A program made the position numbers and the translations under genes. The notes beneath the pieces were generated by a model. It was given only the letters and a program-made list of their open reading frames with translations, made no database searches and had not been told where the DNA came from. Positions 43,739 through 52,226 of a stretch of DNA of 64,000 bases are shown here, piece after piece; positions within the stretch are counted from its first letter, which is position 1; every line of letters starts with the position of its first letter. This stretch comes from an uncultured Clostridium sp. (lineage in GTDB: Bacteria > Bacillota > Clostridia > Lachnospirales > Lachnospiraceae), in assembly GCA_900555045.1 (NCBI GenBank), contig USJW01000004.1:1-64000 (forward strand), read 5' to 3'.

Positions 43739-45019
43739 CTAACCGTAGATGGGGTACATGAGGTGTGCGGCCAGGGCGCAGGTGAATATGCCCAGGACCA
43801 TGTAGGGGAGTGTGAATTTTAACACCTTCACCGGGTTGTAGCCGCCGGCTGCGAAGCAGACCGCGCACTCGCCGGAGCCGGAGGGGAAGCCCACGGCCAG
43901 CATGTTGGCGGTGCCGATGATCAGCACGATCCCGCGGGGATCCCAGCCGCCCGCCAGGGCCACGGAGGCGGCGATGGGGATCAGCACGGTCTGGGTGGCC
44001 ATGTTGGATAGGAAGGTGGTCATGATGACCGTCGCGGCGGAGAAGATGAGCATCACGGTGAGGGAGCCCGGGTTCTCGCCCAGTATGGTGAGGATCAGGC
44101 TGCCGATGGCGTTTCCGGCGCCGGACTTGCCCAGTGCATCCGCCACCACCAGGACGCCCGCGATCATCCAGACCATGTCGGAGGTCATGCCCTTAACGGC
44201 CTCCTCCACCTTGATGATTTTGGCGTAGATCAACACCAGGACGCCCAGGGCGGGAGCCAGGTACAGAAGGTTTCCGGTCCACTTGTTGAGGATCATGAGA
44301 AGCATCACGGCCGCGAACACCAGATACACGAAGATCTCCTGGTTACGGCTCAACAGCTCTGCCTTTTTGCCCTCCTTCAGCGCAGACTTGTCGATCTGGT
44401 CGTCCGCCGGCATAAGGCGCCAGCCGAACAAACAGTAGACGGTCAGCACGGCGGTGGGGATGAGGGCGAAGAAGAACGGGTCCAGCATGGTTAAGGCGTA
44501 CTGGGAATCCGGCAGAATTCCCTCGTACAGGGCGTTTAGAGTCGCAAAGGTGGAAGCGCCCATGCCGATGGGAAGCCGGAATTTCCACGCGCAGAGGATT
44601 CCAAGAAGGGGCATGAGCAGGCGGTTCGCCGTGATGCTGCCGGTGTTCCCGAGGGTGGCTAAGAACACAACCAGGATGGTGAGGGCGGCGGTGGACGGGA
44701 TGAACTGTGCGAACACCGCGCCGATCAGGTAGAAGGCGATGATTAAGACCACGCCGCGCTTTCCCTTGGCCGCGTTCATCATGGCGCTGATTTTCGCCAC
44801 CAGGCTGGTCTTTGTGAGCACGGCGCTTAGGGCCAGCATGGGCGCAATCAGGATGACAATCTTGTTTCCGAAGCCGCTGAAGGCGGACTGGATGTCCATG
44901 ATCCCGGTCATGGCCAACAGCAGGCAGCACGTCATGGTGGTGACGCCGAACGGCACCTTGTGCCAGATGAATGAGATCATCATGAACAGCGTGATGGCTA
45001 ATACAATGTACATTTCCAT
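43739..45019 (-). CDS. SLC13-family permease
   Basis: 426 aa, about ten to twelve membrane segments. SVLTKTSLVAKISAMMNAAKG-like and IPSTAALTILVVFLATLGNTG segments near one helix hairpin, with FLSNMATQTVLIPIAASVA in the second half, fit the divalent-anion/Na+ symporter SLC13/ArsB-like fold. The second-half SNMATQ motif matches the SNT substrate/sodium site only loosely. It lies 45 bases after the metallo-beta-lactamase-fold gene, so the pair probably imports and processes a carboxylate. GGGGGA precedes the ATG. Confidence 0.87.
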   Translation of the reverse strand: MEMYIVLAITLFMMISFIWHKVPFGVTTMTCCLLLAMTGIMDIQSAFSGFGNKIVILIAPMLALSAVLTKTSLVAKISAMMNAAKGKRGVVLIIAFYLIGAVFAQFIPSTAALTILVVFLATLGNTGSITANRLLMPLLGILCAWKFRLPIGMGASTFATLNALYEGILPDSQYALTMLDPFFFALIPTAVLTVYCLFGWRLMPADDQIDKSALKEGKKAELLSRNQEIFVYLVFAAVMLLMILNKWTGNLLYLAPALGVLVLIYAKIIKVEEAVKGMTSDMVWMIAGVLVVADALGKSGAGNAIGSLILTILGENPGSLTVMLIFSAATVIMTTFLSNMATQTVLIPIAASVALAGGWDPRGIVLIIGTANMLAVGFPSGSGECAVCFAAGGYNPVKVLKFTLPYMVLGIFTCALAAHLMYPIYG

Positions 45020-45064
45020 AGGTTTATCCCCCAGTATCTCTCAAATTTTTGTTTGCTGGTGTCT

Positions 45065-45910
45065 CTATTTCATCAGTGCCCGCACCTGGCGCACGCGCTC
45101 GTCGATAAATTCGGCCCAGATTGTGTCGTCCAGGTAGGGCTGGCTCTCATGGGTGTACTGGCCCGCCCGGTCCACGATCTCAATCTGGTTGGGATGGCTG
45201 GGCAGCGCGATGTCCACGTGGATCTCTTTGAGCTTCGGCGCGTCGGCGATGAAGCGGTCCCGCAGGGCGGGGGTCAGGTACTTGCTGGTGGCGTAGTACT
45301 GGTCGTTCATGGTGTTGGCGCCCACGCCTCCGTGCATGGCCACCTGGTAGGTCTCGCCGTTTACGGGGTTTTTCTCCTCCCAGAAGAAGCTGGTGCAGCC
45401 CTCGGTGTGGCCCGGCGTCAGGAGAGGGCGGATGGAGATGTCGCCCAGCACCACCGGCTCGCTTTCGGAGTAGAAGCAGTCCGGCTCAAACATCTGCGGG
45501 TGGGAGTCCGGGTCCAGGACCATGGTCTCCTCCGGACAGGCCTTCATGAACTCGTAGTCCTCCCTGGACATATAGAGCTCTGCCCCGGTCAGCTCCTTCA
45601 TGGCGGCGGCGGCCCCGCAGTGGTCGAAGTGGGCGTGGCTGATGAGAATTTTTTTGATGTCCTCCGGCCGGTAGCCCAGGCGGTAGATGGAGTCCACCAA
45701 CAGGTACATGCTCTCCGGGATGGCGGCGTCGATCAGGATCAAGCCGTCCCCGGTGTCGATCAGGTAGCAGCCCACCCAGGTCTGGCCGGCCACGTACCAG
45801 GTTCTGGGGGATACCTGGAAGGGTTTCACAGCGAGCTTCCAGGGCTCGTAGGCGAGGGTTTTTACAGGGTCTGGTGTCGGTTTACTGCAGCGTAAAGGCA
45901 TATCGTTCAT
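45065..45910 (-). CDS. metallo-beta-lactamase-fold hydrolase (B3-like)
   Basis: 281 aa. Zinc motifs are HAHFDH (His92, Asp96, His97), TPGHTEGC (His near 168) and a late His in LPSHPNQIEI, an arrangement shared with subclass B3 metallo-beta-lactamases and related lactonases. There is no signal peptide, so it is cytoplasmic and unlikely to be an antibiotic-resistance enzyme; a lactone or thioester hydrolase is more plausible. AAAGGAG lies just before the ATG. It is transcribed divergently from a LysR regulator with a SLC13 permease downstream. Confidence 0.88.
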   Translation of the reverse strand: MNDMPLRCSKPTPDPVKTLAYEPWKLAVKPFQVSPRTWYVAGQTWVGCYLIDTGDGLILIDAAIPESMYLLVDSIYRLGYRPEDIKKILISHAHFDHCGAAAAMKELTGAELYMSREDYEFMKACPEETMVLDPDSHPQMFEPDCFYSESEPVVLGDISIRPLLTPGHTEGCTSFFWEEKNPVNGETYQVAMHGGVGANTMNDQYYATSKYLTPALRDRFIADAPKLKEIHVDIALPSHPNQIEIVDRAGQYTHESQPYLDDTIWAEFIDERVRQVRALMK

Positions 45911-45970
45911 CGCTCCTTTGTCTATTTTGACGATTTTATCCGGTTCGTCTTGTTTTGTTCCGTTGAGATG

Positions 45971-46036
45971 ATTATAATAAACGATATTACTTATTTCAAC
46001 TTATCCATTTTTATATTTTATCTTAATTTAATTAAG
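45971..46036 (-). promoter_or_regulatory. MBL-SLC13 promoter and LysR-type palindrome
   Basis: On the minus strand TTGAAA (45999-45994) and TATAAT (45976-45971) are 17 bases apart. Upstream of it is the perfect 15-bp palindrome CTTAATTTAATTAAG at 46022-46036, which has the T-N11-A form of LysR sites and sits between the divergent promoters. Confidence 0.72.
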
Positions 46037-46091
46037 AAATAGATTGTATACAGTGTACAGTAAATATGTTAAAAAAAGGGGGAATTTTGAC

Positions 46092-47009
46092 ATGGACCTT
46101 CGGCAGATTGAAAATATCATCGCCATCGAGCGGGAGCAGAGCATCTCCAAGGCCGCGGAGAAACTGTTTTTGACCCAGTCCGCCCTAAACCAGCAGCTCC
46201 TAAGGCTGGAGAAGGAGCTGGGCATCCAGCTGTTTGAGAGGCGGAAGCACAGCATGATCCCCACCTTTGCGGGGCGGATTTACCTGGCCACCGCCCACCA
46301 GATGGTGGATATGAAGCGGGAGACCTACCGGATCATCCAGGATATCACGGAGGAAAATACCGGGGAGATCGCTGTGGCCTACACGCCGGAGCGGGGGTCA
46401 TTGATGTTCTCCTATGTGTACCCGGTCTTCCGGGAGCGGTACCCCAATGTGACCTTCCGCATTCAGGAGGCGCGGGTCAAGAAGATGGAGCAGATGGTGC
46501 TCCAGAAGGAGGTGACTCTGGCGTGCGTCACCTACGCGGACGGGATCAAAAATCCGGAGCTGGAGTACCAGGACATGGCGGAGGAGCTGATGGTGCTGGG
46601 GCTTCCGGCCAGCCATCCTCTGGCGCACCTGGCGGGGGAGAGAAGCTGGGAGACCTTCCCGGAGTTGGATTTGCGGCTGCTAAAGAACGATGGGTTCACC
46701 ATGATCTCGCGGGAGACCAGAATCCGGGACATGATTGACAGGGCGTTCGTGAGCGCGGGATTTGCGCCGAAGATTCTGTTCGAGTCCACAAGCACGCTGA
46801 CGGTGGTGAATATGGTGAAAAATCAGGTCTCCCCCGCGTTTTTCCCCCAGTCCTATGTGGACCCGGAGGCGCCGGTGGTGTACTTTTCCGTGCCGCCCAG
46901 GCAGAGCTGGATGCGGTGTGTGGCGTACCTCAAGGGCGCGTATCTGACAAGGCCGGAGAAATATTTTATTGAGCTGGTGACGAGGTATACCAGGGGGGAG
47001 TTGAAGTGA
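46092..47009 (+). CDS. LysR-family regulator
   Basis: 305 aa. The N-terminal HTH (residues 1-60, MDLRQIENIIAIEREQSISKAAEKLFLTQSALNQQLLRLEKELGIQLFER, split in helices) is the classic LysR DNA-binding domain. A type 2 periplasmic-binding effector domain follows to the end. ATG 46092 has AAGGGGGA about 9 bases upstream; the frame opens at 46044 but that start has no site. Divergent placement suggests it activates the metallo-hydrolase/SLC13 pair in response to their substrate. Confidence 0.92.
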   Translation: MDLRQIENIIAIEREQSISKAAEKLFLTQSALNQQLLRLEKELGIQLFERRKHSMIPTFAGRIYLATAHQMVDMKRETYRIIQDITEENTGEIAVAYTPERGSLMFSYVYPVFRERYPNVTFRIQEARVKKMEQMVLQKEVTLACVTYADGIKNPELEYQDMAEELMVLGLPASHPLAHLAGERSWETFPELDLRLLKNDGFTMISRETRIRDMIDRAFVSAGFAPKILFESTSTLTVVNMVKNQVSPAFFPQSYVDPEAPVVYFSVPPRQSWMRCVAYLKGAYLTRPEKYFIELVTRYTRGELK

Positions 47010-47054
47010 ATGAGGGGAGGAAGGGACGCAACCGCGGGGAGGAAGTCGCAGAGC

Positions 47055-47090
47055 CGGGAGAGCGGGCGCGGGAGGCGGCCCGCTCTCCCG
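47055..47090. repeat. perfect 13-bp GC-rich hairpin after lysR
   Basis: CGGGAGAGCGGGC and its exact complement flank a 10-nt loop, 46 bases after the LysR stop. No U tract follows, so it is a possible transcript-end stabiliser. Confidence 0.5.
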
Positions 47091-47169
47091 ACAGATGAGG
47101 TACTGAGCGGTTGCTGGAAATTCACGTTTAGGGATAGAGAAAATGGGAGGGGAGAATGTAAGAAGGGTA

Positions 47170-47218
47170 AAAAGGAGCTTTTAATCTGCAGGTGATCTGC
47201 AGGTTAAAGGCTCCTTTT
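47170..47218. terminator. 22-bp bidirectional terminator after aroA
   Basis: A 22-bp stem with two G-T pairs has outer arms AAAAGGAGC/GCTCCTTTT, so both strands end in a U run. It closes the aroF-tyrA-aroA transcript on the minus strand. Confidence 0.9.
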
Positions 47219-47272
47219 GATTGAATCGTCTCGATATAACGTTTGCGCGTATGGATTGCTCTCCGCCTCCGG

Positions 47273-48562
47273 TTACCGCACAATCAGCCGCTCCAAGTCC
47301 CCATAGAACCCGGGGTAGGAGATGTTGACGCAATCGGCGCCCAGGATGCGGGTGGGGCCCTCGGCGCAGAGGGCGGTGACGGCGAAGGTCATGGCGATGC
47401 GGTGGTCTAAATGGCTGTCGATCACGGCGCCCTTTAAGGGGCGGCCGCCGCGGATGATCATGCCGTCGTCGGTCTCGGTGACGTCGGCGCCCATGGCGGT
47501 CAGGTTTTCGACCATGATGGCGATGCGGTTGGACTCCTTGACCTTGAGCTCCGCAGCGTCGCGGATCACGGTCTCGCCCTCGGCCAGGCAGGCCATGGCG
47601 GCGATCATGGGCAGCTCGTCGATCAGGGTGGGGATCACGGCGCCGCCGATGACGGTTCCGCGCAGGGCGCTGTGGCGGACCAGGATGTCCGCGGTGGGCT
47701 CCGCGCCGTTCTCCTTCACGTTCAGAAGTGTTAAGTCAGCCCCCATGTCCTGGCAGACGCCGATCAACCCCGCGCGGGTGGGGTTGATCCCCACGCCGCG
47801 GATGAGCACCTCGGAGCCGGGCAGCATGAGGCCTCCGGCGATGAAGTAGGCGGCGGAGGAGATGTCCCCGGGAACGGCCACCTGCTGGCCGAAGAGCTCC
47901 CGGACCGGCGTCACGGTGGCGGTGGTGTCCCTCGTCTGCACCTGAGCGCCGAAGTGGCGCAGCATGAGCTCCGTGTGGTTGCGGGAGACGTAGGGCTCGG
48001 TGACGCTTGTGGGGCCGTCCGCGTACAGACCGGCCAGGAGAATGGCGGACTTGACCTGGGCGGAGGCCACCTTCGTGGTGTAGTGGGTGCCCGTCAGGGG
48101 GCGTCCCTTGATGCGAAGGGGCGCGCAGCTGTTGCCGTTCACGCTGGTGATGTCCGCGCCCATCTGGGCTAACGGATCCATGATGCGCTTCATGGGGCGC
48201 TTCTGGATGGAAGCGTCGCCGGTCAAGGTGACGTCGAAGTCCTGGGCCGCCAGGATGCCGGAGATCAGGCGGGTGGTGGTCCCGCTGTTGCCGCAGTCCA
48301 GCACGGATTCGGGCTGCTTGAGACCGCGCATGCCTTTCCCATGGACGAGAACCCGGTCCCCCAGATTCTCGATCTCCACCCCCATGCTCCGAAAGCAGGC
48401 GATGGTGGAGAGGCAGTCCGCCCCCTGGAGAAAGTTGTCGATCTGCGTGAGCCCCTGGGCGATGGAGCCGAACATGACGGCCCGGTGGGACACGGATTTA
48501 TCGCCCGGGACGGTCAGTTCCCCGCGCAGTCCCCGGGCTCTGGTGAATTCCATGGATTCCAT
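47273..48562 (-). CDS. aroA: EPSP synthase (3-phosphoshikimate 1-carboxyvinyltransferase)
   Basis: 429 aa. Joins shikimate-3-phosphate and PEP in aromatic amino acid synthesis. PGDKSVSHRAVMFGSIA has the phosphate-binding Lys and Arg, DCGNSGTTTRLISG is the first EPSP signature, and KVKESNRIAIM plus DHRIAMTFAV the second. The glyphosate-loop sequence GNSGTT differs from the E. coli GNAGTA form, as in many Gram-positive class II enzymes. It is last in the aroF-tyrA-aroA operon. Confidence 0.97.
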   Translation of the reverse strand: MESMEFTRARGLRGELTVPGDKSVSHRAVMFGSIAQGLTQIDNFLQGADCLSTIACFRSMGVEIENLGDRVLVHGKGMRGLKQPESVLDCGNSGTTTRLISGILAAQDFDVTLTGDASIQKRPMKRIMDPLAQMGADITSVNGNSCAPLRIKGRPLTGTHYTTKVASAQVKSAILLAGLYADGPTSVTEPYVSRNHTELMLRHFGAQVQTRDTTATVTPVRELFGQQVAVPGDISSAAYFIAGGLMLPGSEVLIRGVGINPTRAGLIGVCQDMGADLTLLNVKENGAEPTADILVRHSALRGTVIGGAVIPTLIDELPMIAAMACLAEGETVIRDAAELKVKESNRIAIMVENLTAMGADVTETDDGMIIRGGRPLKGAVIDSHLDHRIAMTFAVTALCAEGPTRILGADCVNISYPGFYGDLERLIVR

Positions 48563-48608
48563 AAATATTAATACCCCCTTATTCTCTGAAAAGGGTGTGT
48601 CCGCTTGG

Positions 48609-49754
48609 CTACACCCTGAATATCTCGTATTTGTATTTTTCCAGCTGTCTCACGGCCGCCTCCATGGCCTCCTCGCTGTAGAAGGCGATTTTTAAAGCGC
48701 CCTCGCCGCGCTCGCGGTTGTTGTTGATCCCGATGTTGCGGATGCTGATGCCCTTTGCGGCAAGAATCACGGAGATGGTGGAGATGGCGCCCACCTCGTC
48801 GGCCACGTCCACGGAGAACTCGTAGGACGGCTCCACGGAGCCCTTGGCCCGCTCGGTGATGGAGTTTCGGTAGTCCCTGGAGGTCTCAAACAGGCGGTAG
48901 ATGCCGCCGCTGTCCTGGCACCTGATCTGGGCGAGCACCTGGTTTAGGGAGGCGATGTAGCGCTCTAAAATATCCGCGATGGGGGCAGTGTTGGTCATGC
49001 AGATCTGCTCCCACATCTCGGGCGAGGAGGAGGCGATGCGCGTGATGTCCTTGAAGCCCCCTGCGGCTACCTGCTTCATGGTCCCCGTGGGCGTGTCGCA
49101 GTCCTTCACCAGGTTGACCAGGGACGAGGCCACCAGGTGGGGCAGATGGCTGATGGCCGCCACCACCCGGTCGTGCACCCGGTAGTCCAGCACCATGGGG
49201 ATGGCGCCGATGGCCTCGGCCACCGCCAGGATGCGCCGCACATTCTCCGCATGCTCCGGGCGGGGAAGCGCCTGATTCACGCCCTCAACCCCCTCCGGCG
49301 GCGTCACGATATAGTAAGCGTTCTCCAGCAGGTGGTCCGAGGAGTTCTCGTAGCCGGTTTTCTCCGAGCCGGCCATGGGGTGGCCGCCCACAAAGCGGTC
49401 CGCCAGGCCCTGGCGCAGGATCTCCTCGTGGATGCTGGTCTTGGTGCTGCCCACGTCGGTGATCAGCGCGCCGTCCTTCAAATAGGGGCGGATGGCCTGG
49501 AGGTACTGCGCGTTGTACTCCACCGGCGTGCACAGGAAGATCAGGTCGCACTGGGAGAGGGTCTCATCGATCCCGTCCAGAATCACATCCACGATGCCGT
49601 CGGCCTTCGCCTGCTCCAATTTGGAGCGGGTGCGCATGTAGGCCATGATGTTCACCTGGGGGCAGCTGCGCTTTAAGGCGCGCGCGATGGAGCCGCCGAT
49701 CAGTCCCAGGCCGATAAACCCGAAGGTGGAATCCGTCAAAGTATGTTCGCCCAT
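48609..49754 (-). CDS. tyrA: prephenate dehydrogenase with ACT domain
   Basis: 381 aa. The N-terminal NAD-binding Rossmann loop is GFIGLGLIGGSIARAL (about 9-24), and FVGGHPMAGSEKTGYENS carries the catalytic His and substrate site. A C-terminal ACT domain (about 300-380, SYEFSVDVADEVGAISTISVILAAKGISI) should bind tyrosine for feedback control. ATG 49754 is preferred over GTG 49790, which lies 7 bases after the aroF stop and has no ribosome site. The start lies 43 bases after the aroF stop, and the gene is followed by aroA after 46 bases. Confidence 0.95.
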   Translation of the reverse strand: MGEHTLTDSTFGFIGLGLIGGSIARALKRSCPQVNIMAYMRTRSKLEQAKADGIVDVILDGIDETLSQCDLIFLCTPVEYNAQYLQAIRPYLKDGALITDVGSTKTSIHEEILRQGLADRFVGGHPMAGSEKTGYENSSDHLLENAYYIVTPPEGVEGVNQALPRPEHAENVRRILAVAEAIGAIPMVLDYRVHDRVVAAISHLPHLVASSLVNLVKDCDTPTGTMKQVAAGGFKDITRIASSSPEMWEQICMTNTAPIADILERYIASLNQVLAQIRCQDSGGIYRLFETSRDYRNSITERAKGSVEPSYEFSVDVADEVGAISTISVILAAKGISIRNIGINNNRERGEGALKIAFYSEEAMEAAVRQLEKYKYEIFRV

Positions 49755-49797
49755 TTTTCTCTCACTTTCCGTCTGTCGTATACCGATCACAGAGCGC

Positions 49798-50811
49798 TCA
49801 AAATTTTCTTCCGGCCAGCTCCACGTAGGGCTTTAAGTCCGCCATCAGCTGGTCAAAGGCGTCAAAGGTCAAAGACTGGGCCCCGTCGGAGAGGGCCTTT
49901 GACGGGCAGGGATGGACCTCGATCATCAGTCCGTCCGCGCCCACCGCCACGGCCGCCTTGGCCAGGGGCTCCACGTAGGCCCGCACGCCGGTGGCATGGC
50001 TGGGATCCACGATCACGGGCAGGTGGCTCTTCTGGCGAATCACCGGCACGGCGCTGATGTCCAGAGTGTTCCTGGTGGAGGTCTCGTAGGTGCGGATGCC
50101 CCGTTCGCACAGCACGATGTTTTGGTTGCCCTCGGAGATGATGTACTCCGCCGCGTTCAGCCACTCGTCGATGGTGGCGGAGAGGCCGCGCTTTAAGAGC
50201 ACCGGAACGCCGGATTTTCCGGCCTCCTTGAGGAGCTCGAAGTTCTGCATGTTCCGGGCGCCGATCTGCAGCATATCCACGTACTTAACGGCCGCCTCGA
50301 TGGCGTGTGCGCTGGTCACCTCGCAGATGACGTTGAGTCCGGTGGCCTCCCTGGCCTCCTGCATGTACTTTAAGCCCTCCTCCTCCAGGCCCTGGAAGGA
50401 GTAGGGGGAGGTCCTGGGCTTGTATGCGCCGCCGCGCAGGAAGGTGGCTCCGGCCTTCTTCACCGCGAAGGCGGTCTCAAGCAGCTGGTCTTTGCTCTCG
50501 ATGGCGCAGGGGCCGGCCATGACGGTCATGGTGCCGGGGCCGATGTGGGTGTTGCCTACGGGGACCACCGAGTCCTCGGGGTGGAATTTCTTGTTCACCA
50601 GCTTGTAGGACTCCGTGACCGGGACAATCTTGTCCACGCCCTCGTTCATCTCGATGTTGCAGCCGGAGAGCCTTGTCTTGTCGCCCACCACGCCCACGAT
50701 GGTGACCTCAGATCCCTTCGAGAGATGGGCCGTTAACCCTTTGGATTCGATGACATCCGTGACTCTGCGGATCGCCTCGTCGGAGGCGTTTGGTTTCATA
50801 ATGATAATCAT
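49798..50811 (-). CDS. aroF: DAHP synthase, AroF/AroQ-less Gram-positive type
   Basis: 337 aa class I-beta 3-deoxy-7-phosphoheptulonate synthase, first step of the shikimate pathway. An N-terminal ferredoxin-like regulatory domain (1-70) precedes the barrel. VMAGPCAIESKDQ carries the PEP/metal Cys, FLRGGAYKPRTSPYSFQG the PEP site, and PVIVDPSHATG with EVHPCP the metal ligands. AAAAGGAGC lies just before the ATG. No chorismate mutase domain is fused. It is first in the operon with tyrA and aroA. Confidence 0.96.
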   Translation of the reverse strand: MIIIMKPNASDEAIRRVTDVIESKGLTAHLSKGSEVTIVGVVGDKTRLSGCNIEMNEGVDKIVPVTESYKLVNKKFHPEDSVVPVGNTHIGPGTMTVMAGPCAIESKDQLLETAFAVKKAGATFLRGGAYKPRTSPYSFQGLEEEGLKYMQEAREATGLNVICEVTSAHAIEAAVKYVDMLQIGARNMQNFELLKEAGKSGVPVLLKRGLSATIDEWLNAAEYIISEGNQNIVLCERGIRTYETSTRNTLDISAVPVIRQKSHLPVIVDPSHATGVRAYVEPLAKAAVAVGADGLMIEVHPCPSKALSDGAQSLTFDAFDQLMADLKPYVELAGRKF

Positions 50812-50884
50812 TTTTTTGCTCCTTTTATGTCTGGTTTTCTATCGGAAAGCTGCCGCTGTGCGGCGTTTTGTTTTCGCTTCTGAT

Positions 50885-50913
50885 AGTGTAAGCGATTCAG
50901 CTGGAATTGTCAA
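50885..50913 (-). promoter_or_regulatory. promoter of aroF-tyrA-aroA
   Basis: On the minus strand TTGACA (50913-50908) and TACACT (50890-50885) are 17 bases apart. The short leader contains a small GCCGC/GCGGC hairpin but no T-box or riboswitch core. Confidence 0.82.
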
Positions 50914-51002
50914 CACTTTATTGCTTTAAAGTTTAACACTTTGATGTAAATTAGTAAAAATGCAGAGTCCGGGCGCCAAAAAGCGCTGCAATTTGGTCAG
51001 GA

Positions 51003-51031
51003 TTGAAATAATCCGGGCAGTATGTCATAAT
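51003..51031 (+). promoter_or_regulatory. promoter of exonuclease/glycosyltransferase-glycosylase unit
   Basis: TTGAAA (51003-51008) and CATAAT (51026-51031) are 17 bases apart, 76 bases before the exonuclease ATG. Confidence 0.7.
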
Positions 51032-51106
51032 AGGAAGGGCAGCTGCCGGGCTGTAATCTGAAAAAACGGCGGCTGTCCGGAGCAATGAAAGAGAGGCGGA
51101 TATCAA

Positions 51107-52189
51107 ATGTCAGAACATAAATTTGTGATTGTGGACGGGTCATCGCTCCTGTCCACCTGCTACTACGCGGTGCTGCCGCGGGAAATCCTGTTTGCCAAGA
51201 CGGAGGAGGAGAAGGCGCGGCACTATGACAAGATTCTCCACGCGGAGGACGGAACGTACACCAACGGGATTTTCGGCGTTTTAAAGGCGGTGGCCTCCCT
51301 GTTAAAGAAACAGAAGCCCGACCATGTGGCCTTCGTGTTCGACAAGACAAGGGACACCTTCAGGCGGGCGCTCTACCCGGAGTACAAGGGGACCCGCTCC
51401 GCCACGCCGGAGCCCTTAAAGCAGCAGTTTGTGCTGTTGGAGGAAATCCTGGCGGACGTGGGCTTTAAGGTCCTTTACAGCGATGAATTCGAGGCGGACG
51501 ACTACGCGGGGAGCCTGGTGTACCGGTTCCGCGACCAGATCCCCACGGTGGTGATGACGAAGGACCACGACTATCTGCAGCTGGTGAGCGACGAGCACAA
51601 TGTCCGCGCGTGGATGGTGCAGGCCCGCCAGGAGAAGGCGGACGAGCTCTATGAGAAGTATTACAAGGCCTACGGGCTTGACGGGCGCCAGGTGAATCTG
51701 CCGGAAAAGACCTTCGAGTTCACCGCGGCCCACGTGTACGCCGAGGAGGGCGTGTGGCCGGAGCAGATCACCGACTTAAAGGGAATCCAGGGGGATACCT
51801 CGGACAACATCCCGGGGGTGAAAGGGGTGGCCAGCGCGGCGGCCCCGCTGATCATCGAGTACGGCACCGTGGAGAACATCTACGCCGCCATCCACGAGGC
51901 GGAGGCCGACAAAAAGTCCTTAAAGGAGCTTCAGGACTTCTGGAAGAACGACCTGGGGATCAGCCGTTCCCCCTACAAGGCGCTCACAAAGACCGGGGAG
52001 CCGGGGGAGCTGTGCGGCGAGGCGGCGGCCCTTCTGTCAAAGGAGCTGGCCACCATCCGGACGGACATCCCGTTAGAGTATGAGCTGGAGGATTTTCAAG
52101 TCTCCTCCTACGATGAGGCCCGGCTTAAGGACTGGTGCAGGAAGTTAGACATCAAGGTGTCATCGGTCTTCGGAAACAGTGGAAAATAG
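51107..52189 (+). CDS. stand-alone 5'-3' exonuclease (Pol I N-domain-like)
   Basis: 360 aa PIN-like 5' nuclease with the acidic metal residues of the Pol I family: VIVDGSS at the start, FVFDKTRDTFRR, DEFEADDYAGSL and MTKDHDYLQL. GIQGDTSDNIPGVKGV (near 228) forms the helix-hairpin-helix DNA-binding motif. It lacks the Pol I polymerase part and is longer than ordinary stand-alone forms because of insertions. It likely removes flaps or RNA in repair or replication. The next gene starts 37 bases after its stop and carries a DNA glycosylase domain, so the two may be a repair pair. Confidence 0.92.
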   Translation: MSEHKFVIVDGSSLLSTCYYAVLPREILFAKTEEEKARHYDKILHAEDGTYTNGIFGVLKAVASLLKKQKPDHVAFVFDKTRDTFRRALYPEYKGTRSATPEPLKQQFVLLEEILADVGFKVLYSDEFEADDYAGSLVYRFRDQIPTVVMTKDHDYLQLVSDEHNVRAWMVQARQEKADELYEKYYKAYGLDGRQVNLPEKTFEFTAAHVYAEEGVWPEQITDLKGIQGDTSDNIPGVKGVASAAAPLIIEYGTVENIYAAIHEAEADKKSLKELQDFWKNDLGISRSPYKALTKTGEPGELCGEAAALLSKELATIRTDIPLEYELEDFQVSSYDEARLKDWCRKLDIKVSSVFGNSGK

Positions 52190-52226
52190 AGAGGACCGGC
52201 CACAGGCGGAAAGGGGGCAGAAGAAT

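Noticed and set aside
45065..45910. Metallo-beta-lactamase as antibiotic resistance
   Set aside because: No signal peptide, and paired with a SLC13 permease and LysR regulator, which points to metabolism.
50812..50884. Attenuator or T-box in the aroF leader
   Set aside because: Only a 5-bp hairpin without U tract or T-box sequence is present.
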